A stretch of 20,941 bases of DNA, from the NCBI GenBank assembly GCA_964531225.1, contig CAZHDB010000029.1, forward strand, positions 1 to 20,941. Reading direction: 5' to 3'. The stretch comes from CAZHDB01 sp964531225 (GTDB lineage: Archaea > Thermoproteota > Thermoprotei_A > Sulfolobales > Desulfurococcaceae). Of this stretch, positions 7,003-14,699 are shown one piece after another; position 1 is the first letter of the stretch, and each line of letters starts with the position of its first letter. The position numbers were made by a program, and so were the translations under genes. The notes under the pieces are model-generated. The model was not told the origin of the DNA and ran no database searches. It saw nothing but the letters and a program-made list of their open reading frames with translations.

Positions 7003-8070
7003 CTATGATAGATTTAAAATAATTTTCTTATCAGTAAATGTTGTTCTGGATAATTTTTTCCAAATTAATCTTATAATGAGGGGATATTCTCCTCTAGGTA
7101 GCTTAATTTTCGGCTCAACAACAGTCTCTTCTCCAGGTTCTAAGTTAGGCAGTTCTTCTCTATATATTGTTGATCCAAGATGAATAATTGTTAATATAGA
7201 CTTATCAGGAACCGATTCTCCATCATTAGATATTACTAGTCTTATTTTGTCACCACTTTCAAGTTTATCGGATATAATGATTTCTTTAATGGTTAATTTA
7301 GGCTCTCGATAGATGCTCTGTTGTAGGTAGAGACTTGATATAAGTAATTCCTTAGGATAATAAGTCGCGCCAGTATCTACATGGTTTATATCAATAGTGT
7401 TGACTTCATTTATATCGGAAACCTCTAGTACTGCTTCCTCTCCTCCTACAATACTTGAAAGCGATGTTTCTAATTTACCATTAAATCTAATACCGATCTC
7501 AGCTTGGGTACTTGGTGAAAATAGGGTAACTCTTAATTTTCCAGTTGTATCGATACCTGTTGGGTGCTTAAGTATTGATCTATATACTTCGCCAGGTTCA
7601 AGAGCTAATGCTCCGCTCAATAGACTTATATATGATTTAGCATCTTCAGATGGTATATATAAGAGCAAGCCTACATGCTCTATGGACAGATATTCACTAC
7701 CCTCATATCGGACTACGATATTACATCGATGTCTTCTTTTCTTTCTAGCCTGCATGATTGGAGTTATATCATAAACTAATTTTGAAAATAGATAATCCTT
7801 TGCTTCAGCAATAGAGTTCGGCTTAAACTCTCGAGTTACTGGAACACCATTAACTTTAAGTCTCCAAGTAAATCTTTCTCTTCGAGACTTAATAGCTAAT
7901 TCTAGTAAGGCCTTTGATATCTCTATTTCACCTGGCAATACGAGATCTATTGGTATAAATGCTTTGGACGTTTCAAGCCCTCCAAGTTTTATAGAGGGAA
8001 GAATTGACTTGTATATTACTTCTCCATCGAATTTTTCAAACACATATTGTTTTAAATCACCACTAACCAT
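7003..8070 (-). CDS. Conserved crenarchaeal hypothetical protein with C-terminal CARDB-like Ig domain
   Basis: About 355 residues with no signal peptide or membrane segment, probably cytoplasmic. The N-terminal two thirds are of unknown type: strand-rich, with a basic patch MQARKKRRHRCN and a GGEEAVLEV segment near the middle. The C-terminal 95 residues look like a CARDB/Ig-like beta sandwich: LTIKEIIISDKLESGDKI, then VISNDGESVPDK, then NLEPGEETVVEPKIKL. Residues such as ISNDGE and LEPGEE are the turns seen in CARDB repeats. A longer reading from TTG at 8082 is possible. I prefer ATG at 8070 because GGTG lies seven bases upstream, within the extension. It sits between the aminotransferase and universal stress protein genes, same strand, each about 100 bases away. 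Function unknown. Confidence 0.75.
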   Translation of the reverse strand: MVSGDLKQYVFEKFDGEVIYKSILPSIKLGGLETSKAFIPIDLVLPGEIEISKALLELAIKSRRERFTWRLKVNGVPVTREFKPNSIAEAKDYLFSKLVYDITPIMQARKKRRHRCNIVVRYEGSEYLSIEHVGLLLYIPSEDAKSYISLLSGALALEPGEVYRSILKHPTGIDTTGKLRVTLFSPSTQAEIGIRFNGKLETSLSSIVGGEEAVLEVSDINEVNTIDINHVDTGATYYPKELLISSLYLQQSIYREPKLTIKEIIISDKLESGDKIRLVISNDGESVPDKSILTIIHLGSTIYREELPNLEPGEETVVEPKIKLPRGEYPLIIRLIWKKLSRTTFTDKKIILNLS

Positions 8071-8168
8071 TATAGACACCAACGCCGCAGATACTTAAGA
8101 CAAGTAGACAAGTACTCTATATAGGATATTAAATAGGTATATCTACATAAGATTTTCTACATAGCTAT

Positions 8169-8603
8169 TTATCTAACGATCAATACATTACATCTAGCAT
8201 GACTAACTATTACTTGTGTGACGCTACCTAGCAATAATCTTTTAAGGCCACTAATACCTTTAGCCCCCATTATTATTAGATCGGCACCCCATTCCTCAGC
8301 TTCTTCAATAATATCGTTAGCTGGATGACCTATTCTCAATTTCTCTTCAATAATTATTCCATATTTCTCTTTGGCATACTCCTTAGCTTTGAATAATAGC
8401 TTCTTTGCTTCAGCGACGAATCGATCTTTAAGAGAAAGGGTTATTCCTCCCACAATAACCCAGGCATGGGATGCATCAATTACATATAATACTCTAACCT
8501 CAGAGCCGTAGTCCTTTGAAAGCCTGCAAGCTATATCTAATGCCTTATCTGCATAGCTACTACCATCATATGGTACAAGTATCTTATTAAATAAACTAGA
8601 CAT
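8169..8603 (-). CDS. Universal stress protein (UspA family), ATP-binding type
   Basis: A 144-residue single UspA domain. Asp13 in ILVPYDGS lies at the adenine-binding end of strand 1. The ATP motif G-x2-G-x9-G-S is complete (Gly113, Gly116, Gly126, Ser127, in MGAKGISGLKRLLLGSV), so it should be a nucleotide-binding member rather than a UspA-only type. It ends with the usual ARCNVLIVR strand. The frame is open for 20 more residues upstream (to ATG at 8663). I use the internal ATG because GGCGATC precedes it at the right distance, the UspA domain starts there, and the extension has no ribosome binding site. Such proteins typically act as dimers in stress response; the specific role here is unknown. 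A small helical protein gene lies upstream on the same strand. Confidence 0.87.
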   Translation of the reverse strand: MSSLFNKILVPYDGSSYADKALDIACRLSKDYGSEVRVLYVIDASHAWVIVGGITLSLKDRFVAEAKKLLFKAKEYAKEKYGIIIEEKLRIGHPANDIIEEAEEWGADLIIMGAKGISGLKRLLLGSVTQVIVSHARCNVLIVR

Positions 8604-8690
8604 AATTGATCGCCTATCTATTTCCCATAATATATAATCGTAATGTATGGAAAATAAACCCATCTGTAAGGATGCAGATCATTATCTAAG

Positions 8691-9122
8691 TTATTTTACA
8701 AAATATATGGATAATCTACTGTTTAATTCCCGAAGTTTATCAAGTGCTTTCTCTGTCACAACTATATAATGATCTATGTCCGTATCCTTGGATCCACATA
8801 GTTCATCAAGAACAGTTATGACCTCAATTATGTGTTGATGGAATAAGACATATCTGGGGGGATCGTTCTTTTCAATATATTTATCTATTTTATGAAGTTT
8901 TTTAATAATTCCTTTAAGATCTCTTAAGGCGGAATCTATGAACATATAAGCCATTTCTCTAGATGAGAACGGTATACCATATATGGCTGATACAAATAAT
9001 ATGCTATCAATTTTTGCTTGTTTAACTTGATTAAATATATTCCGAGCAGTTCTAAACTTTACATGAGCGATATATAATTTCTCAATACACTTATCAATAT
9101 CAACCACTATATTCTTTTTCAA
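8691..9122 (-). CDS. Hypothetical all-helical protein
   Basis: A 143-residue protein without a recognised family. The sequence is a succession of amphipathic helices rich in Lys, Ile, Leu and Asp (for example DKCIEKLYIAHVKF, DSALRDLKGIIKKLHKID, TEKALDKLRELNSRLS). There are no membrane segments, though one mildly hydrophobic stretch (IDSILFVSAIYGIPF) lies near residues 38-52. A single Cys near the middle and several His residues do not form a metal motif. The start is TTG; GGGAG lies about six bases upstream and the nearby ATG is out of frame. The gene is followed 87 bases later by the universal stress protein, so they may be co-expressed, possibly as a sensor or partner, but this is position only. 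Confidence 0.65.
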   Translation of the reverse strand: MKKNIVVDIDKCIEKLYIAHVKFRTARNIFNQVKQAKIDSILFVSAIYGIPFSSREMAYMFIDSALRDLKGIIKKLHKIDKYIEKNDPPRYVLFHQHIIEVITVLDELCGSKDTDIDHYIVVTEKALDKLRELNSRLSIYFVK

Positions 9123-9229
9123 ACCATTCTCCCTATGCAGAAATCTATCTACGGTATATATTAATTTATTATGAAAATAATAATCTAATATGAAGGTAAC
9201 AAAAATGTAGTAAATTACAGTGATCAGAT

Positions 9230-10309
9230 ATGAGTATACTAGAGAAGATAGGTTTGGAACTAATTTGGTTCGATAGTATGGGGGCTAAGAGTTCCTCATT
9301 TGCTATTAAAACAAGTAAGGGATACATCGTAATAGATCCAGGAGCTGCTGCTATGCAACCAAGTTATCCATTACCATCCATGAAGAAAAGGGAATTACGT
9401 AAAATAGCAATTAAAAAGATCGCCGAATACGTTAGATTATCCAATCTTGTAATAATTACCCATTATCACTATGATCACCATTTTCTGCCAACAGATAAGG
9501 ATGTTAATGATCCCCTCATACTCTGTGGTAAGAAATTATGTATTAAAAATCCAAACAAGTATATTAATGAAAGCCAATGGAATAGATCAAGAAGATTCAT
9601 AGATGAAATACTTAAACAATACAACTTGAATATAGAATCCTTTGAAACTGATCCCCTAGAGACAATATTTCATGATCCCGTCCAAGATCTTGAAAAGGCG
9701 TTATCCAAGGATTATGGAGATTATATGAAGAGACGAGAAGAAATTCTTTTAAAAGGTAGAAGATGGTTCGAAAAATTAACTGGTCTATGGAGTAACGGGA
9801 AATGGATAAAGGAAATTAAATTAGATGACAATACTCAAATTACCTGGTGCGATGGAAAATATATTGATCATGGCGATACAGTTCTCCATATACTAGATCC
9901 TTGGTTTCATGGTATGGAGTACGATAGAACAGGATGGGTAATACCCTTAATTATTAGGAAAAAGAATTTTACAATATTTTATTCAAGTGATTTAATGGGG
10001 CCAATCATAGAGGATTATGCAGACTATATTATAAAGCTTGATCCAGATATTATAATATTGGATGGACCTCCAACATACTTGTTTCCATACTTATTTAACA
10101 GAATCAATCTACGCAGATCAATTGATAATTTAATACGCATCATTCAGAGCATTACTCCTGAACTCATAATATATGACCACCATCTTCTTAGGGAGAAAAA
10201 ATGGAGATCTAGAGTTAAGGAAGTATTTGAAGAAGCTAAAAAACGTGATATAAGTATTATTACGGCAAGTGAGTATTTCGGCCACAAACCATTAATAGAT
10301 ACTCTATAG
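9230..10309 (+). CDS. UPF0282 metallo-beta-lactamase-fold hydrolase (COG2248)
   Basis: A 359-residue member of the archaeal UPF0282 group of metallo-beta-lactamase-fold hydrolases; substrate unknown. N-terminal LIWFDSMGAKSSSFAIKT is followed by IVIDPGAAAMQP (33-44) and the metal motif HYHYDHH (His78, His80, Asp82, His83, His84), preceded by VIIT. Later ligands are likely in WFHGMEYDRTGW, the YSSDLMGP segment and IYDHHLLR near the C-terminus. DSxGxxS and IDPGAA with an H-x-H-x-D-H-H motif separate it from RNase Z and glyoxalase II. It appears longer than the roughly 300-residue relatives I recall, with extra charged sequence around 95-200. ATG start with GTGATCA three bases before. Plus-strand gene, divergent from the helical-protein gene. 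Confidence 0.82.
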   Translation: MSILEKIGLELIWFDSMGAKSSSFAIKTSKGYIVIDPGAAAMQPSYPLPSMKKRELRKIAIKKIAEYVRLSNLVIITHYHYDHHFLPTDKDVNDPLILCGKKLCIKNPNKYINESQWNRSRRFIDEILKQYNLNIESFETDPLETIFHDPVQDLEKALSKDYGDYMKRREEILLKGRRWFEKLTGLWSNGKWIKEIKLDDNTQITWCDGKYIDHGDTVLHILDPWFHGMEYDRTGWVIPLIIRKKNFTIFYSSDLMGPIIEDYADYIIKLDPDIIILDGPPTYLFPYLFNRINLRRSIDNLIRIIQSITPELIIYDHHLLREKKWRSRVKEVFEEAKKRDISIITASEYFGHKPLIDTL

Positions 10310-10442
10310 CGTAGTATAATATAACGGTATACTATACAAAGAAAGGCCAATCTTTGATTATGGCATTATTTCCTTAGAAAGACAGCTTATTAATGACAGA
10401 TTAATAAAATAATATGATAGAGTATAATAGCTATCTACTATT

Positions 10443-10451
10443 GGAGGATGA
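10443..10451 (+). promoter_or_regulatory. Strong ribosome binding site before the CoA-transferase gene
   Basis: GGAGGATGA, three bases before the ATG at 10455, is a near-perfect match to the 16S rRNA tail. It fixes the start and suggests a leadered mRNA, in contrast to several leaderless-looking genes here. The T/A-rich TAATAAAATA around 10400 may be its TATA box. Confidence 0.6.
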
Positions 10452-10454
10452 GCT

Positions 10455-11645
10455 ATGTTTCTAAAGGGTTTAAAAATATTGGATCTAAGCCATACTCTTG
10501 CAGGCCCCATGGCAACAATGATAATGTCTGATCTTGGAGCTGAGGTAATAAAGGTAGAGTCTCCAGTAGGCGATGAAACAAGGAGTTGGGCACCACATGT
10601 AGATGGTGAAAGCGCCTATTTCATGTCGATCAATAGGGGAAAGAAGAGTATAGTATTGAATTTAAAGGATCCTAGGGGTAGAGAAATTCTATACAAACTT
10701 GTTAAGGAGTGCGACATAGTTATTGAGAATTATAGACCTGGTGTTCCAGAAAAGCTCGGTGTAGACTATAATACATTGATTAAGTATAATCCCAACATTA
10801 TTTATTGTAGTATTAAAGGATTTAGAGTTGGAAGTATATATGCTAAAAAGCCGGCATACGATATTATTCTTCAAGCATTAAGTGGTTTAATGGCTAGTAC
10901 TGGCGAGGAGGGAAGGCCCCCGGTACGTGTATCATTTGCATTATTTGATGTCTTTACTGCAATGATGGCTGTTATAAACATATTAGGGGCTCTATATTCT
11001 GGGAAAAGACCCTGTTATATAGAGTTACCGATGTATGATGTATCTGTATTCTCCATGTGCTATGTACCAATTATGTATTTATTGACTGGTAAGAAGCCTA
11101 AGAGAATGGGATCAGCACATCCATCTATAGTTCCTTACCAAGCATTTATGGATAGTAATGGTCGATACTTTATCGTTGCTGCAGCTAATGATAGGCTATG
11201 GAGATCGATGTGCAAGGCTATGGGCTTAGAAGATCTAATGGAGGATCCTAGATTTAAGACAAATGCTGATAGAGTAAAGAATAGGGATCAACTTATACCA
11301 TTACTTGAAAAGATCTTTAAGGAAAAGCCTAGAGAATACTGGATAGAGTTATTGGAGAAAGCCGGTGTACCCGTAGCACCAGTCTATGAGATAAACGAAG
11401 TCTTTGAAGACCCGTATATAATGAACTGCGGAATACTTGTAAAGATGAGGCATACAACTCTAGGTGAAATATTACAGTTAGCAGAGCCCATGTTAATAAA
11501 TGGTAATAGGCCATGTTCACAGCTACCTCCTCCAATACTAGGTGAGCATACAGTAGAGATTCTAAGAAATCTAGGCTATAATGATAACGAGATCAGGTTA
11601 CTCAAGGAGAATGGTGTAATATTTTACCCAGAGCATACATCATGA
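10455..11645 (+). CDS. CaiB/BaiF (class III) CoA-transferase
   Basis: A 396-residue family III CoA-transferase, moving CoA between two carboxylic acids; the enzymes work as interlocked dimers in the cytoplasm. Typical blocks are ILDLSHTLAGPMATMIMSDLGAEVIKVE (N-terminal Rossmann), INRGKKSIVLNLKDPRG, VIENYRPGVPEKLGVDY and IIYCSIKGF. These are followed by PAYDIILQALSGLMASTG and then ALFDVFTAMMAVINILGAL, where Asp165 aligns with the catalytic Asp169 of formyl-CoA transferase. Where relatives read GFGQ-GP, this protein has GFRVGSIY, a change near the CoA site. Substrate is not predictable. The ATG is set by a strong GGAGGATGA. The amidohydrolase gene follows on the same strand after 141 bases; co-expression is possible but there is no overlap. 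Confidence 0.9.
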   Translation: MFLKGLKILDLSHTLAGPMATMIMSDLGAEVIKVESPVGDETRSWAPHVDGESAYFMSINRGKKSIVLNLKDPRGREILYKLVKECDIVIENYRPGVPEKLGVDYNTLIKYNPNIIYCSIKGFRVGSIYAKKPAYDIILQALSGLMASTGEEGRPPVRVSFALFDVFTAMMAVINILGALYSGKRPCYIELPMYDVSVFSMCYVPIMYLLTGKKPKRMGSAHPSIVPYQAFMDSNGRYFIVAAANDRLWRSMCKAMGLEDLMEDPRFKTNADRVKNRDQLIPLLEKIFKEKPREYWIELLEKAGVPVAPVYEINEVFEDPYIMNCGILVKMRHTTLGEILQLAEPMLINGNRPCSQLPPPILGEHTVEILRNLGYNDNEIRLLKENGVIFYPEHTS

Positions 11646-11786
11646 ACTCTATTTAATACCCCGTTACCTCATTATTTTTATGACAACCAATATCCATGCC
11701 CTATTTAAATGAAGAGTCTCTGATAGATGTATTTATAATTGTTGTACCTAAGAAATAATTTGATGAAATTTAAATGAGGCGATATT

Positions 11787-13217
11787 GTGCCGGAGAAGAT
11801 ATCTATTCTTATAAAAAACGGCCTCGTAGTCACAATTGATGGTATGAGAAGGGTTTATGACGAAGGCTATGTAGCTATTGATGAGAATAGAATTGTTGAT
11901 GTAGGCAGAGGCGATCCTGGAGACAAGTACATTGCTGAGGAAACTATTGATGCTGGACGAGGAGTTGTTATGCCTGCCTTCATATGTGCTCATACACATT
12001 TATATGGAGCATTATTGAGGGCTAGTACATGGTTTATGGTAATTCATCCGCCGACAGATTTTCAGCAGAACCTACAGAGGATTTGGTGGCCTGTTGATGA
12101 GATGCTTACGTATGAGGATGCCTATGCGAGTGCATTAATTGCTGGTATAGACTTTGTTAGAACTGGTACAAGTATTTTCTTTGATACATTTAGCGGCCCT
12201 AATGCTATTGATGGAGTACTTGATTGGGAGGAAAAAGCTCTTAATGAGATAGGTATGAGGGGTCTACTTGCCTTTGAGGCTACTGAGAGGCATTGTTATG
12301 ATGAGGGGGTCCGGGGGTTAAAGGAGAATGAAAGATTCATAAAGAAGAATAATAGCGATCCTAATAAATTAGTTAAGGGAGGCATTAGCCTCCATGCAAG
12401 TTTTACAGTATCTGATGAACTATTCCATATGGCTCGTGAAATAGCTAATAAATACAAGGCTTTACTGACAATACATGTTGAAGAAGGCCTTATTGATGTA
12501 TATCATAATATTGAACGCTATGGATTAAGGCCTATTGAGAGGATGGAGAAAATAGGTTTCCTAGGTCCAGATGTCATTATGGCTCATGTTGTGCAGGCTA
12601 TCGATGACGAACTAGCTATTTTGAAGAAGTATGATGTAAAGGTAGCCCATAATGCTATGAGCAATATGCTTAATGCTGTAGGAATTGCACGTGTACCTAA
12701 AATGCTTGACATGGGTATTACCGTTGGAATAGGAAATGATGGATACATATTCGATGTATTTGAGAACATGAGAGCAACGTATCTATTGCATAAAGTAGCA
12801 TCACGTGATCCAAGGGTATTGCCTCCACAGAAAGTAGTAGAGATGGCTACAATAGATGCGGCGAAAGCACTTAATCTTGAGAAAGAACTAGGTAGTTTAG
12901 AGCCTGGTAAAAAAGCTGATGTGATAATAATAAAGCCTGAGCTACCCCCAACACCAGTTAATTCTAAAACAGTCTATGGTCATCTAGTAAATACATTTAA
13001 TGGACGCGACGTCGATACAGTCATAATAAATGGTAGGATCATTCTTAGAGATAAGAAGTTCCAAACCATTGATTTTGAGAAATCGAAAGAATATGTACAT
13101 AAAGTAGCTGAGAAATTATGGGATCGCTTATTATCTAAAGGTACATATCAAATCGATATGTTGAGGTATGAAAGACCTAAATGGATCTATGAAATACAGC
13201 CTAAGAGAATAATATAG
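11787..13217 (+). CDS. TRZ/ATZ-type amidohydrolase (SsnA / chlorohydrolase / deaminase group)
   Basis: A 476-residue amidohydrolase-superfamily enzyme, probably removing an amino or similar group from a nitrogen heterocycle. Zinc ligands are visible: His69 and His71 in CAHTHLYG, His230 in LTIHVEE (with Glu233), His267 in IMAHVV and Asp318 in GIGNDGY. LQRIWWPVDEMLTYED and VAHNAMSNMLNAVGIARV put it near SsnA and the guanine-deaminase/chlorohydrolase group. The N-terminal beta-sandwich (1-60) and the C-terminal GSLEPGKKADVIII strand are complete. GTG start with GAGGCGAT five bases upstream. It lies downstream of a CoA-transferase gene and 3 kb from a PreA-like flavoprotein; SsnA-like proteins in bacteria occur in purine/pyrimidine degradation clusters, so a nucleobase role is plausible but unproven. 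Confidence 0.87.
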   Translation: MPEKISILIKNGLVVTIDGMRRVYDEGYVAIDENRIVDVGRGDPGDKYIAEETIDAGRGVVMPAFICAHTHLYGALLRASTWFMVIHPPTDFQQNLQRIWWPVDEMLTYEDAYASALIAGIDFVRTGTSIFFDTFSGPNAIDGVLDWEEKALNEIGMRGLLAFEATERHCYDEGVRGLKENERFIKKNNSDPNKLVKGGISLHASFTVSDELFHMAREIANKYKALLTIHVEEGLIDVYHNIERYGLRPIERMEKIGFLGPDVIMAHVVQAIDDELAILKKYDVKVAHNAMSNMLNAVGIARVPKMLDMGITVGIGNDGYIFDVFENMRATYLLHKVASRDPRVLPPQKVVEMATIDAAKALNLEKELGSLEPGKKADVIIIKPELPPTPVNSKTVYGHLVNTFNGRDVDTVIINGRIILRDKKFQTIDFEKSKEYVHKVAEKLWDRLLSKGTYQIDMLRYERPKWIYEIQPKRII

Positions 13218-13236
13218 TCTCTTTCTTTTCTTATTA
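13218..13236 (+). terminator. T-rich terminator after the amidohydrolase
   Basis: CTCTTTCTTTTCTTATT-type pyrimidine run right after the stop codon. It faces the 3' end of the minus-strand winged-helix gene, so it also separates two convergent units. Confidence 0.45.
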
Positions 13237-13292
13237 TACATAAACACATTCTTGATTAACACCGATATATGCTACTAGTTTAAAAGAATAAT

Positions 13293-13700
13293 TTATTCTT
13301 CAATTATCCTTCTCAATGATTTTACATAATATAGCGTGTCAATCCAGTTAGGTACTATGAGAGTAAATAGTAAGACGATAATGTGTATTGGTGGTCTAGC
13401 GAGTATGATATATGTTATTGCTGTAACTGTTATGAACGTAGCTATAACAAGAGATCTTGGCAATACATGGCCTCTTAAGACCAAGTAAGCAGCTAGATAA
13501 GGCGGGGCATTCTTTACGGGAATATATTCTCCAGAACTAGTTTTCTCTACAAGTCCAAATCTTTCTAGTCTACGAAGAATTCTCTGAGCTTTACCCGGAC
13601 TATTATAGCCCATTAATCTTTGAAACCTACGAACAGTAATTGGTTCTCCATACCGCAATAATTTAAACCACGCTCTAATAGTTTCCTTATCAATAAACAA
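13293..13700 (-). CDS. Membrane-anchored winged-helix protein
   Basis: A 135-residue protein: residues 3-60 form a winged helix (ETIRAWFKLLRYGEPITVRR, then QRLMGYNSPGKAQRILRRLE, FGLVEKTSSGEYIPVK), followed by two membrane segments at about 80-100 and 104-121 and a short charged tail. The wHTH ends close to the membrane, so DNA binding at the membrane is the simplest reading. Such crenarchaeal wHTH-TM proteins are known only as uncharacterised families. The start TTG follows GGAGGATATGATCAGGA; the nearby ATG is out of frame. It is downstream of the secreted protein gene by 88 bases on the same strand, so the two may form one unit, with this protein sensing something at the envelope. Targets unknown. 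Confidence 0.75.
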   Translation of the reverse strand: MFIDKETIRAWFKLLRYGEPITVRRFQRLMGYNSPGKAQRILRRLERFGLVEKTSSGEYIPVKNAPPYLAAYLVLRGHVLPRSLVIATFITVTAITYIILARPPIHIIVLLFTLIVPNWIDTLYYVKSLRRIIEE

Positions 13701-13788
13701 TCCTGATCATATCCTCCTTAGATACTATATATCCATAATTAATATTAAAGAGATTCTATGGATCCGGAAAAATGTATTATATTAAGTA

Positions 13789-14577
13789 CTATCTTCTCAA
13801 TATAAACATTAAGGCAATGGCTACTATAATCCCTGTAGCAATGGCTATCATTACATATACTCCATTACCATAGGTTAATGCCTCTCCGCCTTGGCTATGG
13901 GTATAAATATTAGATGTTATTAGAGACGTACTGTATTCGGGAGCTTGCCTAGGTACTAGGGACTCTGGTATGAACCATCTACAACCCACAGATTTTAGAA
14001 GTACCCCGTATATAAGACCATTATTTACTAGTTCATAGTATGGATGCCACTTACCATCACCACTATAGTATATCAGCCTATTATTCCATCCCGCATAACC
14101 AGCTTCTAATGTAGATATAATAGAGTCTATATCCTCTTGTCCAATACCATTTATAGCTCCAATACCAACTAACCATTTAAGCTCATAGGTGAAGATCTTT
14201 TTAAGTTCTTTTGTAACCTCATCCTTATACTGAAATGTATATTCAATTGTTATATTCAATAGTTCTATTCGAATACCAGGATAATACTCGACGGCACCGC
14301 CTCGATCACCTATAGCAGGTGCTCCGTCAATACACTTTTCAATATAGAGAATTACAACAGCATTACCTATATGACTTCTATAAATATAGACATTGTCATT
14401 GATTTCCACAATATCTTTGATATTCTTAAATAATGAGAAATCATATGATACACCCGGCTTATTAAGCAGTACTTCTCCGGAATAGGTATCTGTAGGATCA
14501 AAGCATGCCCATGTAATTGATAGACTAGGTAGGATTAATAATGCAACTATTAATATGGATACTATGATATATCTCAT
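13789..14577 (-). CDS. Secreted or membrane-anchored hypothetical protein
   Basis: A 262-residue protein with an N-terminal signal peptide (MRYIIVSILIVALLILPSLS, cleavage probably near residues 20-25) and a C-terminal membrane segment (239-260, VYVMIAIATGIIVAIALMFI) ended by two arginines. The body should thus lie outside the cell, anchored by its tail. Between them is strand-rich sequence with four Cys (about 25, 82 and beyond) that could form disulphides, plus aromatic-rich stretches (AGWNNRLIYY, GKWHPYYELV). No enzyme motif is seen. ATG start with GCGAGGAAAT before it. It lies between pyrG (122 bases upstream, same strand) and the membrane wHTH gene. A surface or envelope role is likely; the link with the wHTH protein is positional. 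Confidence 0.7.
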   Translation of the reverse strand: MRYIIVSILIVALLILPSLSITWACFDPTDTYSGEVLLNKPGVSYDFSLFKNIKDIVEINDNVYIYRSHIGNAVVILYIEKCIDGAPAIGDRGGAVEYYPGIRIELLNITIEYTFQYKDEVTKELKKIFTYELKWLVGIGAINGIGQEDIDSIISTLEAGYAGWNNRLIYYSGDGKWHPYYELVNNGLIYGVLLKSVGCRWFIPESLVPRQAPEYSTSLITSNIYTHSQGGEALTYGNGVYVMIAIATGIIVAIALMFILRR

Positions 14578-14699
14578 ATTTCCTCGCCACTATACCCTAT
14601 ATACTTGGAAACACATAGTACCTAGTTAACATGACAACCCTGTCATGGTTCAAATGACGGACTAATTAACATTAAATATTATTTCTAAGAGATCAATTT

